From Agapanthus africanus (lineage: Eukaryota; Streptophyta; Magnoliopsida; Asparagales; Amaryllidaceae), in contig JASDDO010000018.1 of assembly GCA_030015575.1 (NCBI GenBank), positions 379,311,908-379,375,907 of the forward strand: a DNA stretch of 64,000 nucleotides. The letters run 5' to 3'. Below the pieces are notes generated by a model. That model did no database searches. It was not told the DNA's origin and saw only the letters and a list, made by a program, of their open reading frames with translations. Position numbers and translations under genes: made by a program. The first letter of the stretch is position 1, and each line of letters opens with the position of its first letter. Below are positions 45,475 through 56,754 of this stretch, one piece after another.

Positions 45475-45491
45475 ATCTTCCCCCCTTAAAG
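45475..45491 (-). other. Polypurine tract of LARD-1
   Basis: CTTTAAGGGGGGAAGAT on the minus strand, flush with the LTR start. With the primer site at 48816 it brackets the interior. Confidence 0.85.
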
Positions 45492-46129
45492 AAATTCGGT
45501 CCCCGAATTTAAATTTAAACCCCTTAAATACTAAAACATTTCAGTAAAAAGTCTAAGTCGTCGGGGCTCCGAAATCATCAATATATAAGACGCATCATAG
45601 CGCAATGCATGTGCATGAACAATGAGCAGATAACTCCAAATCAAAACTCCGTCAAGCATCTTGCAATCATCGGAGTCATGGTGAAGACACAAATGTCAAA
45701 TCTAATACGAAAACCAATATAATATACATCAAAACTATACATGTAAACATATGAAGGAAATGCATGCCAAACCTTTCATGTTACCATGTGATGCGCGTAT
45801 CGTGGCACAGTGGCATGTCTATTGTAAGAAAATAACTATATATATACTTATCCTTTTTTTAATATGTATGTCCCGCCATTTTTGAAAATAATTTAGAAGG
45901 GTTTCCAATATAAAATGTTTCGTGTCATCTCAGACACGTAGGTAAATACTGAGACTATAGCTCCCTTTTTGGAAATCCTTTCGATGGCTATCAATGCATG
46001 CAAAGTATATCCAGGTACTGTCCTCTGACTAGTCCTGCTCAGTACGAAAACAAATAGTAAATACCATAAAAACGTACTGCTCCAGAAGAAATCAATCTCA
46101 AAATGTGCATAAGAATGCCGCGTGCGTCT

Positions 46130-47010
46130 GGTGCGCACGGGAATCAAAATCCATGAATGTGCCATACACGTGCACAGAACAACATCTAAGTGCAACGGGT
46201 GTGCACGAAACACCTGTCAGAGGCAACGGTGTGCCTGACAGCAATATCGGGTGCATCTGATATGTACAAAGAATCCTGATTTAGTGTATCTGGTGTGCAC
46301 CAAAATCGCATCTCATAACATGCGCCCAACATGCGCGAAAATCCAAATCTGGTGCATCCATCATGCACGAATAAAATCTAAATCATGTTCATCCAACATG
46401 CACGAAATCACAAAATCTAATATCAAGCGCCGAACATGCGCAAAATCCAGTCTAAGCGCGTCAAATATGCGCAAGAATCCAATTAGGTGCACAAGGCGCA
46501 CAAAACAAATATCGAGTATCACTATCGAAATCGACGGTATACAACACATTTCAATCCAAATCCAAATCAGGTATACCGTGGTATATAATCTCCCAACCAT
46601 GTGCATTAGCGTGCACAAAAGCAAATCAAAATACTAAAAGTGCATAAAAACTATGCCGAAAGCATAAGTCAAATCATATGCATGCCCTAGGCATGAAATC
46701 ACAATCAATATCTCAAATGACATCAAAACGAAGTCAGGTGCAACTGTGGTGCACAAAATACGTATCAATGCTTTGCAAGCATATGTGAACTATACCGAGT
46801 GCAAAAACCAAATCGAATGCATACCATATGCACAAAGTCAGCCCAACTGTGTGAAATCCATGAAATCATAAACATGTGCAGCCAAGGCACAAAACGATAT
46901 CAAGTGCGATACCATGCATAAATCATAAATCAACACAACGGTGTATAAAGTATAACTCAAGTGTAATAACTATACACAAAATATAAATACCCAATAGGTG
47001 CAACCATGGT
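46130..47010. repeat. Degenerate GTGCA...TGCAC repeats
   Basis: About 20 loosely spaced units (25-45 bases) pairing a GGTGCA or GTGTGC motif with TGCACAAAA or TGCGCAAAA, for example GGTGCAACCATGGTGCACGA near 46998 and GGTGCATCCATCATGCACGA near 46350. They look like decayed hairpin repeats with AAATC spacers. Confidence 0.7.
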
Positions 47011-47545
47011 GCACGAAAACAAATATCATGAAACTCAGTCATCAAGACTAAATCATGCGAATAGATCGCCCAAAATACCGAAATCCAAGGTGACGGATAC
47101 GTGATAATCGAATCACCAAATCAAAAATCATAAATACCGTCGTCAATATTTCCTCCTTTAAAATCGAGAAGGTGTCGGTGCATCCAATGCTAGCAGAGCA
47201 AGATATCTACTTGCCTACTGTTCGTGGCCTGTCGTCTAGTGCCCTTGGGCTCTCGTCTCTCACTGCAGATTGCTAAGTGCATAGCCCCTCGGCTCAACGG
47301 TTCAATATGGAAACAATAATGGAAACGGTCCGCTCTGGCACATCCTCTAAAGATCTCTGGCCAACTATCATGGCCACTCATAAAATGTCTCATCGATGAT
47401 GCCGAATTCTGGCCTGCTGGGTGTGCGTAATATGATCGATCCTGGATCTAATTCTTCTCGTATAGTATTCCAGAAAGGTCCTGTCGAGGTCTCTCCCAAA
47501 TCTCATTTCTGCCGAACTGCCGGAAGTTTTCATCTTTTACTAAAT

Positions 47546-48610
47546 CTATTTCTTGTTCCGGAACGGCTGCATACTCGTCATGACTCCTTCTAGAAGATAT
47601 ATCCGTATGTAACGCCTCTGCATGCGTGTCACATCTCTGATGTCAGCGGAAAGGAACGTCGTCTCGTCATAATCTCGTACGAACCTCTTACTCCAGTTTT
47701 CTCTAATGTCGACTAATTCGGACTCGTCTCTTCGTGGCTGCATGGACTGCGCTCCAACGGCTATACTCGTATCTGGAGTCTCCCAAGCAATGTATCCCAT
47801 CACATGATATCCGAAAGATGTCGAACCATTCGATCGATTCATCAAAACCTCATAATCCCCCAAGAGCTCAACATCTTGAGTACAGTTTAATAATATCAAG
47901 TACATGCCACAGCACCTATGGACCAACCGCAGAAGGGCAAACCCAAGCCTCACTAATGGCACCGCTGAACTGCTGTAAACCCTAAGGTTCAAAAACATTC
48001 CCATGGTCATTATGTCGAGTTATGGTTTCATTCTTCTGGAGGGTCCGTAGAATTACTTGCATTGTTTTCCGAATACGTTAAACTTGGAAAATGGGTCCCT
48101 GACATTCGATTGTCTCTATCGACTCCTATCGTACCTGCATGAAGTCGTCTCTAGCTGGAATCAATCAATCTGATGACCTCGCATCGATGTAGGCAATGAA
48201 TCACATGTCCTAGTCTTTCATCTTGGTGACTAGCGAACTTCTATCATATCTCTAATTGCAATTCGCACTGCAATAGCTCCAAGCATCTGGGGTGATATCT
48301 CATCATTCGCAGCAATAACTGGCTCATTCGTCCGCATGCTGAACAATGCCTCAATCATCAAATAATCTGTGCATTGACGGTCATCATGTTCTGGCTGGCC
48401 TCTAGCAGTGGCCCCATCCTCTGGTGCTGATCTGCACGTCCGAGAAATCTTGTAAAAGCGATCCATCAAATGCTCATGGCGCGAAAACACAACAAAACGA
48501 CGCCTCTATGCAATCGTATGTCCCTGGAATCACGCCCTGGTCAGTTCTCGTCCGTGACGAGCTCGTGCTGACGTAACTCTAGCCGTAGCTCTCTCTGCCC
48601 GTGTAATCAT
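47546..48610 (-). pseudogene. Possible decayed gag-like ORF in LARD-1
   Basis: From ATG 48610 the minus strand reads MITRAERATARVTSARARHG, then hits two stops. It is open at 48490-48230 (86 codons, with MRTNEPVIAANDEISPQMLG) and, after more stops, in the same frame at 48010-47546 (154 codons). The position, about 200 bases after the primer site, fits gag, and a basic ATG-TRA start is common in plant gypsy gags. I see no zinc knuckle or capsid signature. It may be chance. Confidence 0.3.
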
Positions 48611-48815
48611 GGCAGCAAAACCATAACTGGTACTGATGAGGCTAGATCATAGGAATGAATATAATGCTGTGCAAGAAAATGTACATCCTAAGGCTTCTTA
48701 AGCGGAGTATCATATCGAAAGTACGCCGCGGAACATACACACGGTACGTCACTCTTCTTAAGTCACCTATTCCATCAACCAAAGGTCATCCTACACTCAG
48801 GAGGTAAAACCTAAC

Positions 48816-48827
48816 GCTCTGATACCA
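48816..48827 (-). other. Primer binding site of LARD-1
   Basis: GCTCTGATACCA on the plus strand (TGGTATCAGAGC on the minus), four bases from the LTR end. Initiator tRNA-Met type. Confidence 0.88.
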
Positions 48828-48831
48828 ATTT

Positions 48832-49100
48832 TGTTATGACCCGAAATGGCACGTGACTGGCACTTGAATCATATGAAGTCTATAGGACCCCATCTAATTC
48901 AAGTAAGCCAAGAAATCCCAGAAATCTAAACCATTTAAAGAAAGAAGTGAAGAAAACATGTTTTAAAACAAGAGGTTTTAATAACATAAGCCGAAGTATG
49001 CATTTTTAAAATCTCAAGTCTTTTCTGAAAATTTCGGCAGAGTTTCCTTTGTAAATACTGGCCCTAAACGGGGTACAACATGAATAATATATGCACAATG
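48832..49100 (-). repeat. LARD-1 5' LTR, end fragment
   Basis: TGTTATGACCCGAAATGG onward matches 4421-4690 closely, then stops at GCACAATG where a plus-strand LARD LTR begins. CAATG (49096-49100) should be the target duplication of that insertion. Confidence 0.88.
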
Positions 49101-50862
49101 TGTAACGTTTTGAAAATCGTTTCGGTGAAATTTCGAAAAATCGGAAAAATAAGGGGGTTTCTGTAAAAAATCAAAATACAAATATTTTTATTATAAAATT
49201 AAATATACATATTCTAGCTATGTAATTGCTAGTATTTGGTATTTATTGAGCCACTGGTGAAATTTCAAATTTTCCGAAAAATTTTCCGAAATTTATTATT
49301 TTAATATTATTTTAAACCGTCACTAATACATTTAATTAAGGAAAATTAAAAATTGGAATGGGTTGAAACAAATTTTGTGCATCATGACACATTAAACAAA
49401 ATTTTAACACGTTGTTTTTGAAATGAAATGATATTGCCAAACGGTTTTAGAAATATCGAAGAAAAAAGGCTTAAAAATAAAACAAATATGATATAATTAA
49501 AGAGTTAGGTGTTAATGTGAGTATGGGGCAAGGTTAATTATCTTTTTCTCACCCACCCACTCACTTTTCCTGCCAATTTCTGGCCGAATTCAGCCCCCCC
49601 ATTCTCATCTCTTTTTAGAAGGAAAAAAGAGAGTAATGAAAGCAATAAAATATTAAGGTATGGTGTTAGGTAATTATGGTGGACTTCTTGACCCCATTCT
49701 CTCTCCAATCACCTCACACCCTCTTCCCCTCCCCATTTGGCTGAGCCCCATTCTGCAGTAGCCCCTCTTCATGTCTCCACTTCTTTTCTCTTCAAAATCC
49801 CTCCATTTTGCTTCAAAAATCAATCCAAAGTCTCACAATTTCACCATTTATCCTTTACCCAATATTCTTTGACCCAAAGTGGTTTGGATTGAGGAGCAAG
49901 AGAGCATTTTGAGAGGCTAGATTTCATGTTGATCCATGGTTCATGAGGTATAATTTTAACCTTATGCTTATATTGTTGTTTAATTGCTTCAATGTTAACA
50001 ATTTAGATGTTTAATTGGGTTTTATTGCAAGTTTGGAAAATTCAAGACTAGGTTTTGAATTTAATTAGGATTTTTATCATTAGTTTATGGTTGTAATGAG
50101 GAGATTAACATGTAATTGTATACAAAATCTAAATTGGTTACTACTTGCTAATTTGTTAATTTAAAATTGTGATAATTATGCTAATTTGCTAACTAAGTTT
50201 TTAAAATTGGTTTAATAATTGGGATTAAAATTGTAATTAGGTTTTTCATGACTCCATTAACATTATAAAATGTATTTTAATACTTTAGTTCATGAAAATC
50301 CAAGCTAAATTGTTGTTTGTGTATTTTTTCTATAAAATTGTTAAAATTGGGTATTTTGTAAACTAGAATTTTGGGGTTTATGGAATTTAATGAGATTAAA
50401 TTATGGGAATTGTTTTTATGACTTATTTAAGATATTTAATAAGTATTATGGCCGCTAGATTTGTTTAAACGTCAAGTTTAGTACTAAAACGGGTAATATT
50501 TGCTTGCTAGATTTTCGGAAAAATGGCTTTTAAGGTGAATTTGGGGTTTTTGTGAATTCTAACCTATTTTATATTATAATTAGTGTTCGTGAATGCGCAA
50601 ATGAGAGTGTTTGGGTTTTTCTCGATAGTTTGAAGTTTGTACATCGACATCGAGGGTTGGTTTGGCTATTCTTGCCTGCGTAGGCGATAGGTTTTGACCT
50701 ATGCGTGATACGCGTGCCGATTTGATTTTCGTATGTCGTTTCGATTTCGAATTAGGTTTTAATGCGATACGGTGCGTTATGATATGTAGGTACCCCATGT
50801 GGACTTCGAGACGACAAGCAAGCGCGTGGCGACGTCGGCACCGGCGAGCGAGGACCAGGTGA
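49101..50862 (+). repeat. LARD-2 LTR, 5' part, plus strand
   Basis: Starts TGTAACGTTTT, the reverse complement of the solo LARD LTR end (AAAACGTTACA), and runs parallel to that LTR inverted, up to the GGTACC...GACGTCGGC region (50790-50850) that matches 7270-7350 inverted. Copia A' interrupts it at 50863. A decayed AT-rich sequence without genes. The rest lies beyond the window. Confidence 0.82.
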
Positions 50863-52997
50863 TGTTAGTGTATATGCCCTAGAGGCCATTACTGTATCAT
50901 ACTAGTTTGTATATTACTTAATGGAAGCTTGGGATATTCACAGTTGTATATACAATCTTGCTCAAAATGGTAGTATGCTACTTGGTTTGTTTCTACTTTA
51001 ATATGTGCATGTGTTTCTTTTAGCATATAGCTTATACATATTAGTAGAGCCCTTAGGATCTTTGCTTGATTACCAGCGTTGTGATGGCAGCCACACTAGT
51101 GGAGGCTGGGTAATCTACAAGCACATCCTTATACAGGTCCCTAGTCGTAGGATTATCGAGACAGGGCATCGATACTCCAGAGTAGACTAGCGTATACACT
51201 TCTCATCCCAGCACGGAAGACGGTCTGTCCCACAGCCGTCAGTACGTCGTACTTGAGATAGTATGCGGGTGCTCGTTAGGTTACGAGTACACTGGACAGG
51301 ACTCGTCGGGAAATGATTGGTTAGTACTATACCTATCGTCAGTTATCAGTTCTCAGGTGACATGAGTACAGCTTAGTCCGCTGACTTGACACTGTCACTT
51401 CGCCTCGAGTGTGTTCCCACTATACTTTGATTACTACCCTACCACGGCTCAAAGGAGTCGTGCAAACAGGTAGTAGTTGGGTGCAGTCCCGAAGCACTTG
51501 GAGGCAGTGACGGTTAGACAGGATTCATCTCTCCCGGTATTGGGGGTTGATATCGCGCTGTGTCTAGGAGAGCCATTACACAAGTAGTCCCTGGCCAGGG
51601 CAAGCGAGATATACTGGTAGGTTTCCAGTATTATCTCAGGGTGTTCTGGGCTACACTCTGACACGAATTGTACCGCTATTAGGGGACTGACGTTTACCGC
51701 CCCCTAGGCCCGCCATTCGATATTCTCAGACGAACAGACCGGACTGTACGGAGATTGTCACATTCAGGCTCAGTAGGAGTTCAGATGGGTTTCAACTCGT
51801 CCGTCTTCTTATCGGCATCTACCTGGGGGCCGTTACGCACAGCTAGTGCCGCTTGCGGTCTGTGGTTAAACCCACTGCCAGCGTAGTGTCGAGTCTTTAG
51901 AGTCCCACACAGAGAGCTATTCGCCTTTAGGCAAAAGAGTAGAGGTCGCATGGTTTTGCGACAGGTTGCATGGTTTTGCGGCAGGGTTCGGTCACATCTG
52001 CGCACTTGTGCACGTTTAGTGACCGGGCAGTTATTACTAGCGGGCTTTGGTTTAAACCAGATCCTAGTATATGTTTTGGGATTGGTTTTATCTCAGTTGT
52101 ATTCGTGTTCCCCGGAATGCGGATGCGGGTGTATATGCACAGTTGACAGAGACAGAGGCAGAGGCAGAGGCAAAGGATTCTCATTAGGGTTGTTGACTGT
52201 TGACTATTGACTTTTGCTAAACCCTAATAAGAATAAGAAATATGATTAATGATAATATTAATTAAGTATTATTGTGTCATGGTTGGGATGAAGAGTTGAC
52301 TTTGTTGACTTGTTGACCGGTTGACTAGGTTGGACTAGTTGACCACCATCATTACAATGGCTATCATTTCATGGCAAAGACTTTTGCTTGCTTGTTTCTT
52401 TTTGCAAAATGAGTGCATGAAATGATATGGCCATTTTGACTTGAACCATCACATAATACTCAATTAATATTATGAGTTATCATGATTTTGGATTATGAGA
52501 GCTTGGATGGCAAAAGACTTATTCACTTTTCATTTGGCTTTCTCTCTCTTGAGCTCTCTCATCTTCAAGCTCTCCCTCTTCCTCTTGCTCTCTCTAGTTC
52601 ATGGTTCTACTTGTCTCATGTGTTGAGAAGCAAGAACCATATAGATAAAACCTAAAACACTCCTCTGCTCATCCTAGTTCACAAGGCCTAGCAAGCCAAG
52701 CGTTCTAGTTTCTTCAAGTTTGAAGTAGAAGCCAAAAGGTAGAAGCTTTCGGGTGGATCCATCTTCGGCGCGAGGAGACGACGAGGTGAGGCCGATCCGT
52801 ACACCGCAAAGAGTTGAAGACGAAGGAGTTCAAGAAAGGTATAAACCCCTAACCGAGTAGGTAAAACTCCTAGTTAGGTTGTTAGGTAGTTGTTTAACAA
52901 AGATCCTTATTTTGAGTCCATGTTACCACCCTAGAAAAATCGTTTTCCATCATTTCCGCAACCCCAAAGAGCCGGGGAAGGGTAGCATGGACTTACA
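50863..52997 (+). repeat. 5' LTR of copia A'
   Basis: 2135 bp, TGTTAGTGTATATG to ATGGACTTACA. Homologous to the copia A LTRs with more indels, for example an extra GGTTGCATGGTTTTGCGGCA near 51965 and a CAGAGGCAGAGGCAGAGGC expansion near 52150. Confidence 0.93.
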
Positions 52998-52998
52998 G

Positions 52999-53010
52999 TG
53001 GTATCAGAGC
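52999..53010 (+). other. Primer binding site of copia A'
   Basis: TGGTATCAGAGC one base after the LTR, extended by CAGGTT, which continues the initiator tRNA-Met match. Confidence 0.95.
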
Positions 53011-54209
53011 CAGGTTAAACACTATCTAACATGTTAGCAAAGTAACTAGAAGTTCGATCGGAGAAAAAGTCACGAAACACGCCCGAAATGTATACTTTCT
53101 GCCGAATTTTTTTTCTGTTCCAAAAATAATAAATCTTATCTTAAAATTCGGCTAAGGGTTGTTAGAATACACTATAGGAAAATGGTCCGGTGAACCGTTC
53201 AACGCGCCGCGGAACCGCGGCCGAGTTGACTCGGTCGTGGGCGATTTTCCTTGCAGTGTGCTCAGTGGGGTGTTTTGTGATTTTTACAATATGTTTTTTC
53301 AACCCAGATTTTCTAGAAAGCAAAATTTTTTTTTGGGGCTTAAAAAACCGTATTTTGATCGAGTTTCTAAAGACTTAAGCTGACGGGTTTATTTCTGTGA
53401 TGTGTTATATGTATTGAACGTCTGTTAATCGCTATACGTCGATTAGTGGGGGTTATACATATCTATGATCTGTAATGTTGATGGTATGTGTATATGAATT
53501 CATTGGATTGTCGCGGGTGAATAGCCGGGGGTTGTGAGATGAGAGTTTTCTTTTCTTTCAATTCATGTAATTTGTAATTGATGTAATATTATTTATTTGG
53601 CCGCACAACCGGGATGAGGTTGTAGCCGTCATTGTATAATTTCTTTTTCTGTTTTTGCTTCTAGGATAGACCCATGGAGGGGGTGCACAAACTACCGGGT
53701 ACCTTGAAGTGCCGAGTGGCCTACTCACGTCGTTAAGGGAGGTTGCTTCGCTTCGGGTATTTGGCAGGTAGTTTGCCGCACCCGTAGGGGTCTTGGGTGG
53801 GGTATTGGCTATTCACCGCGACCGTGTAATCCGCTTTTCGTTACAGGCTCGTACGAATTGCGGATTCCTAGTATATCCAATGTGTTCATCTGTGATCTGG
53901 AATGGCTATCATTGCAATATATCTATATATGATATCTATTTAGGCGTTGCTTATGTTTTGCATCCGCGCTAGTCAAGCCCCCGCTCTGTCGTTAGTTAAG
54001 TAACCTAACGGGTAATGACGGGGCCCCGTGGCGAATGCGGATGGTATAAGCATACGTCATATTTTGGTTGTTTTTTGCAATGGTAGGATTAAATGATGGG
54101 ACGCATTAAAAAATTAATGCAAGAAAATAAACCAAAGTAAAGTCGTTGGAAAAATTTCAAAAATCACTCGGTTTCTTTTCAAAAACAACTTTTAAACGCG
54201 GAGCTTAAG
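53011..54209 (+). other. Copia A' leader, first part
   Basis: Parallel to 34381-35612 of copia A, including GCACAACCGGG, CGCACCCGTAGGGGTCT and CGCGACCGTGTAATCCGC. The final TTAAG is the duplicated target of the solo LTR. Confidence 0.88.
54205..54209. repeat. Left target-site duplication of the solo LARD LTR
   Basis: TTAAG, repeated at 58813-58817. Confidence 0.92.
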
Positions 54210-56715
54210 TGTCACGACCCGAAAGTACGGAACGTGACCGGCACTTAGATTACGAAGCGTCTAGAGGCGCAACGTAACCTAAGTAAGCCGAAGCTCAGAA
54301 ATCTAAACCATAAAATGAAGAAGAAGTAAAAGAAGACATGAAGAAAACAAGTTTAAAAGCATCAGCAAATTTTCCCAAAAATTTCGGCAGAGTCTCCTCT
54401 ATAAAAACTGGCCCCAAACGGGTACAAACAAGTATAATATATACAAACAATAAAAAGCATCCCCAAACGGGAGCTAGCTCAACGCCAACAGGCGGAAACA
54501 ACCACAACAAGCACAAAAATATACAACGCAAAAGGGCGAGGCTCAAAACTCAAAAGAAAGCAAATCCACCAAACCAGAATAATACATGCGCAACTCTAAG
54601 GTCGAAATAAACAACTGGTCCAGTAAACATCAAATAATACAAGTTTGGTTGATGGAGCTTACTAGATACAAATGAAATAATGAAAATACAACGGCGGTCT
54701 AGAAACAAATGAACCAACCTACCGTGCAAATCACCCGGAATGAAATGATGTGCCAGCAAACTGACAAGGAACCCTGTACATCAACCTGTAATAAAATTTG
54801 GCACAACGGGGGTGAGTTGCCAACTCGTGATTAGAAGATATCTGCGAAAAGAAATCGAATGCACAACGCTATCCTAGGTCATAATAATACACTACTATAT
54901 CCCAATCATCTAGTAATGGCAGGGTAATAAACTACGTGTAAATGCAAACACTCCGTGCTCGTGTCAGTGCCTCATATAGTACTATATCATAAGAATGAGT
55001 ATGCATGCACCATGAATGTAACATAACCAATCCTGAAATCTAGATATATCTGTATAAGAAATCTTTAACTTTTATCATAGTAAAATGTGTATAGAAATCT
55101 GAAATATCAACAATGAAATCCATGGAAATCCGTGTCAAGCATCGACACAAAGCATGTAAATCTCAAGTCTCAATATCTCATAATCTCAATGTCTCATAGT
55201 CTCAATATCTCGGGCTCCGTCAGTGCGGATCGGCCCATATCATCAAATCTCACGACAGCGGTCGGTATCCTCCGGATATCCGCCGCGTCAGACATCACCG
55301 GTAGGTAGTCCTCCCCTGCCAGGCTCATCGTCTACAACTCGATCTTCTTGCCCCGGGGTACCATACCGGGCCCACCATGTACCCGAGACGGTTCATCCAC
55401 TCCTCGAATCGGGTCTCGAAATCCAACAGAAAACATGAAATCTCATGGTAGACGACACATATATCACGAGAAAACCGCATCTTATGTTTTAAAAAGAGAG
55501 GAGGAGAGAGAGAGGAGTTTTTATATATCCTTGCGGTTTTCCCCAAAATCCAGAAATCTCATAGAAAACCAAATCCCAAAATTATGAGTAAGTATATGAT
55601 AAGTGTCGGCATATGCCCATAATACTGCATGATAACATGGAAATATGAATGCATGAAATGTCTAAGTAATCAATGCTATGTCTATACTAACACCAGAGAG
55701 CAATCTCAATATTATATCGATCTAGTTGCTAGCTGATTCTATCAATAAAAGATAATATGATCTAAAGTGTACGTGACATAGCAATTACCGATGATGATGT
55801 GTGTGAGCCGGCAAATAAGTGTGTGTGGAATATGCGCATCATCGGTAATGGTGCTAGTGTCCTAACAGGCAGAGTTTGATTCTGAATATAGAAACATATG
55901 TATGAACATGCAACATTATGATTACGGTATGAATGTAAAGACGGATGTGTAATAACCACTCATCTGCGATATACAAGTACCACTACCACCATATGATTCG
56001 AACCTAAACTAGTGTCCATCTAACCTCCTAAGGAACTAAACCTAAGAAACTAGTCGATAAGAAATAGGAGTACACCTAAAATCTGAGTCCATATCTCTAA
56101 TAGTCGGCGATCCAGCCTCAATAGCGTCACGTACGTAGTACGATTTCCTCGAAACAAGAGTGCGGATCAATCATCACATCTATGCCTCGTACGGTATAAT
56201 CCATCGTACGGCATCCCAATATCGGGGTACGGGTCAAGTATCACCTACGTGTCCCATCATTCGTATAATATCATTATCAAATCATGTCATGATCAAGGTA
56301 CTGTACTGTAAACGCATACATCAATCATATACCACTGCTAGGGTAAGTATACATCGTCAATTTATCCTCAGAAAAATTCATGTCACATGTATCATATTGT
56401 GATTAAGTCACACTTATATCATATCGTAATCAAGTCATACGTATATCATATTGTAATCAAGTCACGCGTATATCATATTGTAATCTCAGGCACAGGTTAT
56501 AGTCCGGGTTCTATTTTAGAGTCCCATGTACCTTAATATCACCACCACCCTTTATTATTGTTCATGTATACAAATCCATTATCTCAATTTCTAATGATCC
56601 GCTAACATTATAATATGACTGTATAGTCATGAATCACGGCGTGAAGCCCAGTTATACTGTTTCATTCCCGTGTATCACATATACGTATTGTGTATATATA
56701 TATACCTACACCTAG

Positions 56716-56754
<39 letters not shown>

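Larger units (their letters stand above)
45492..48815 (-). other. LARD-1 interior, mostly non-coding
   Basis: About 3.3 kb with no recognisable protease, reverse transcriptase, integrase or intact gag. 45492-46090 and 47011-47540 hold nothing I can name. The GTGCA repeat region and the possible gag remnant are listed separately. Confidence 0.75.
4421..49100 (-). mobile_element. LARD-1: long non-coding LTR retrotransposon, interrupted
   Basis: A minus-strand LTR element with LTRs of about 4.34 kb (4421-7695 joined to 44403-45474), a polypurine tract at 45475-45491, an interior of about 3.36 kb and a primer site at 48816-48827. Its 5' LTR starts at 48832 and is broken at 49100 by another LTR. 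The LTR end near 4421 (TGTCACGACCCGAAA) and the one at 48832 (TGTTATGACCCGAAA) run parallel for about 270 bases, as the two copies should. There is no recognisable pol. LTR and interior sizes resemble the LARD class described in cereals (4.5 kb LTRs, 3.5 kb interior); that class name is my inference from structure. A relation to Ty3/gypsy is likely but unproven. The Tat-like element occupies 7696-44397. Confidence 0.8.
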
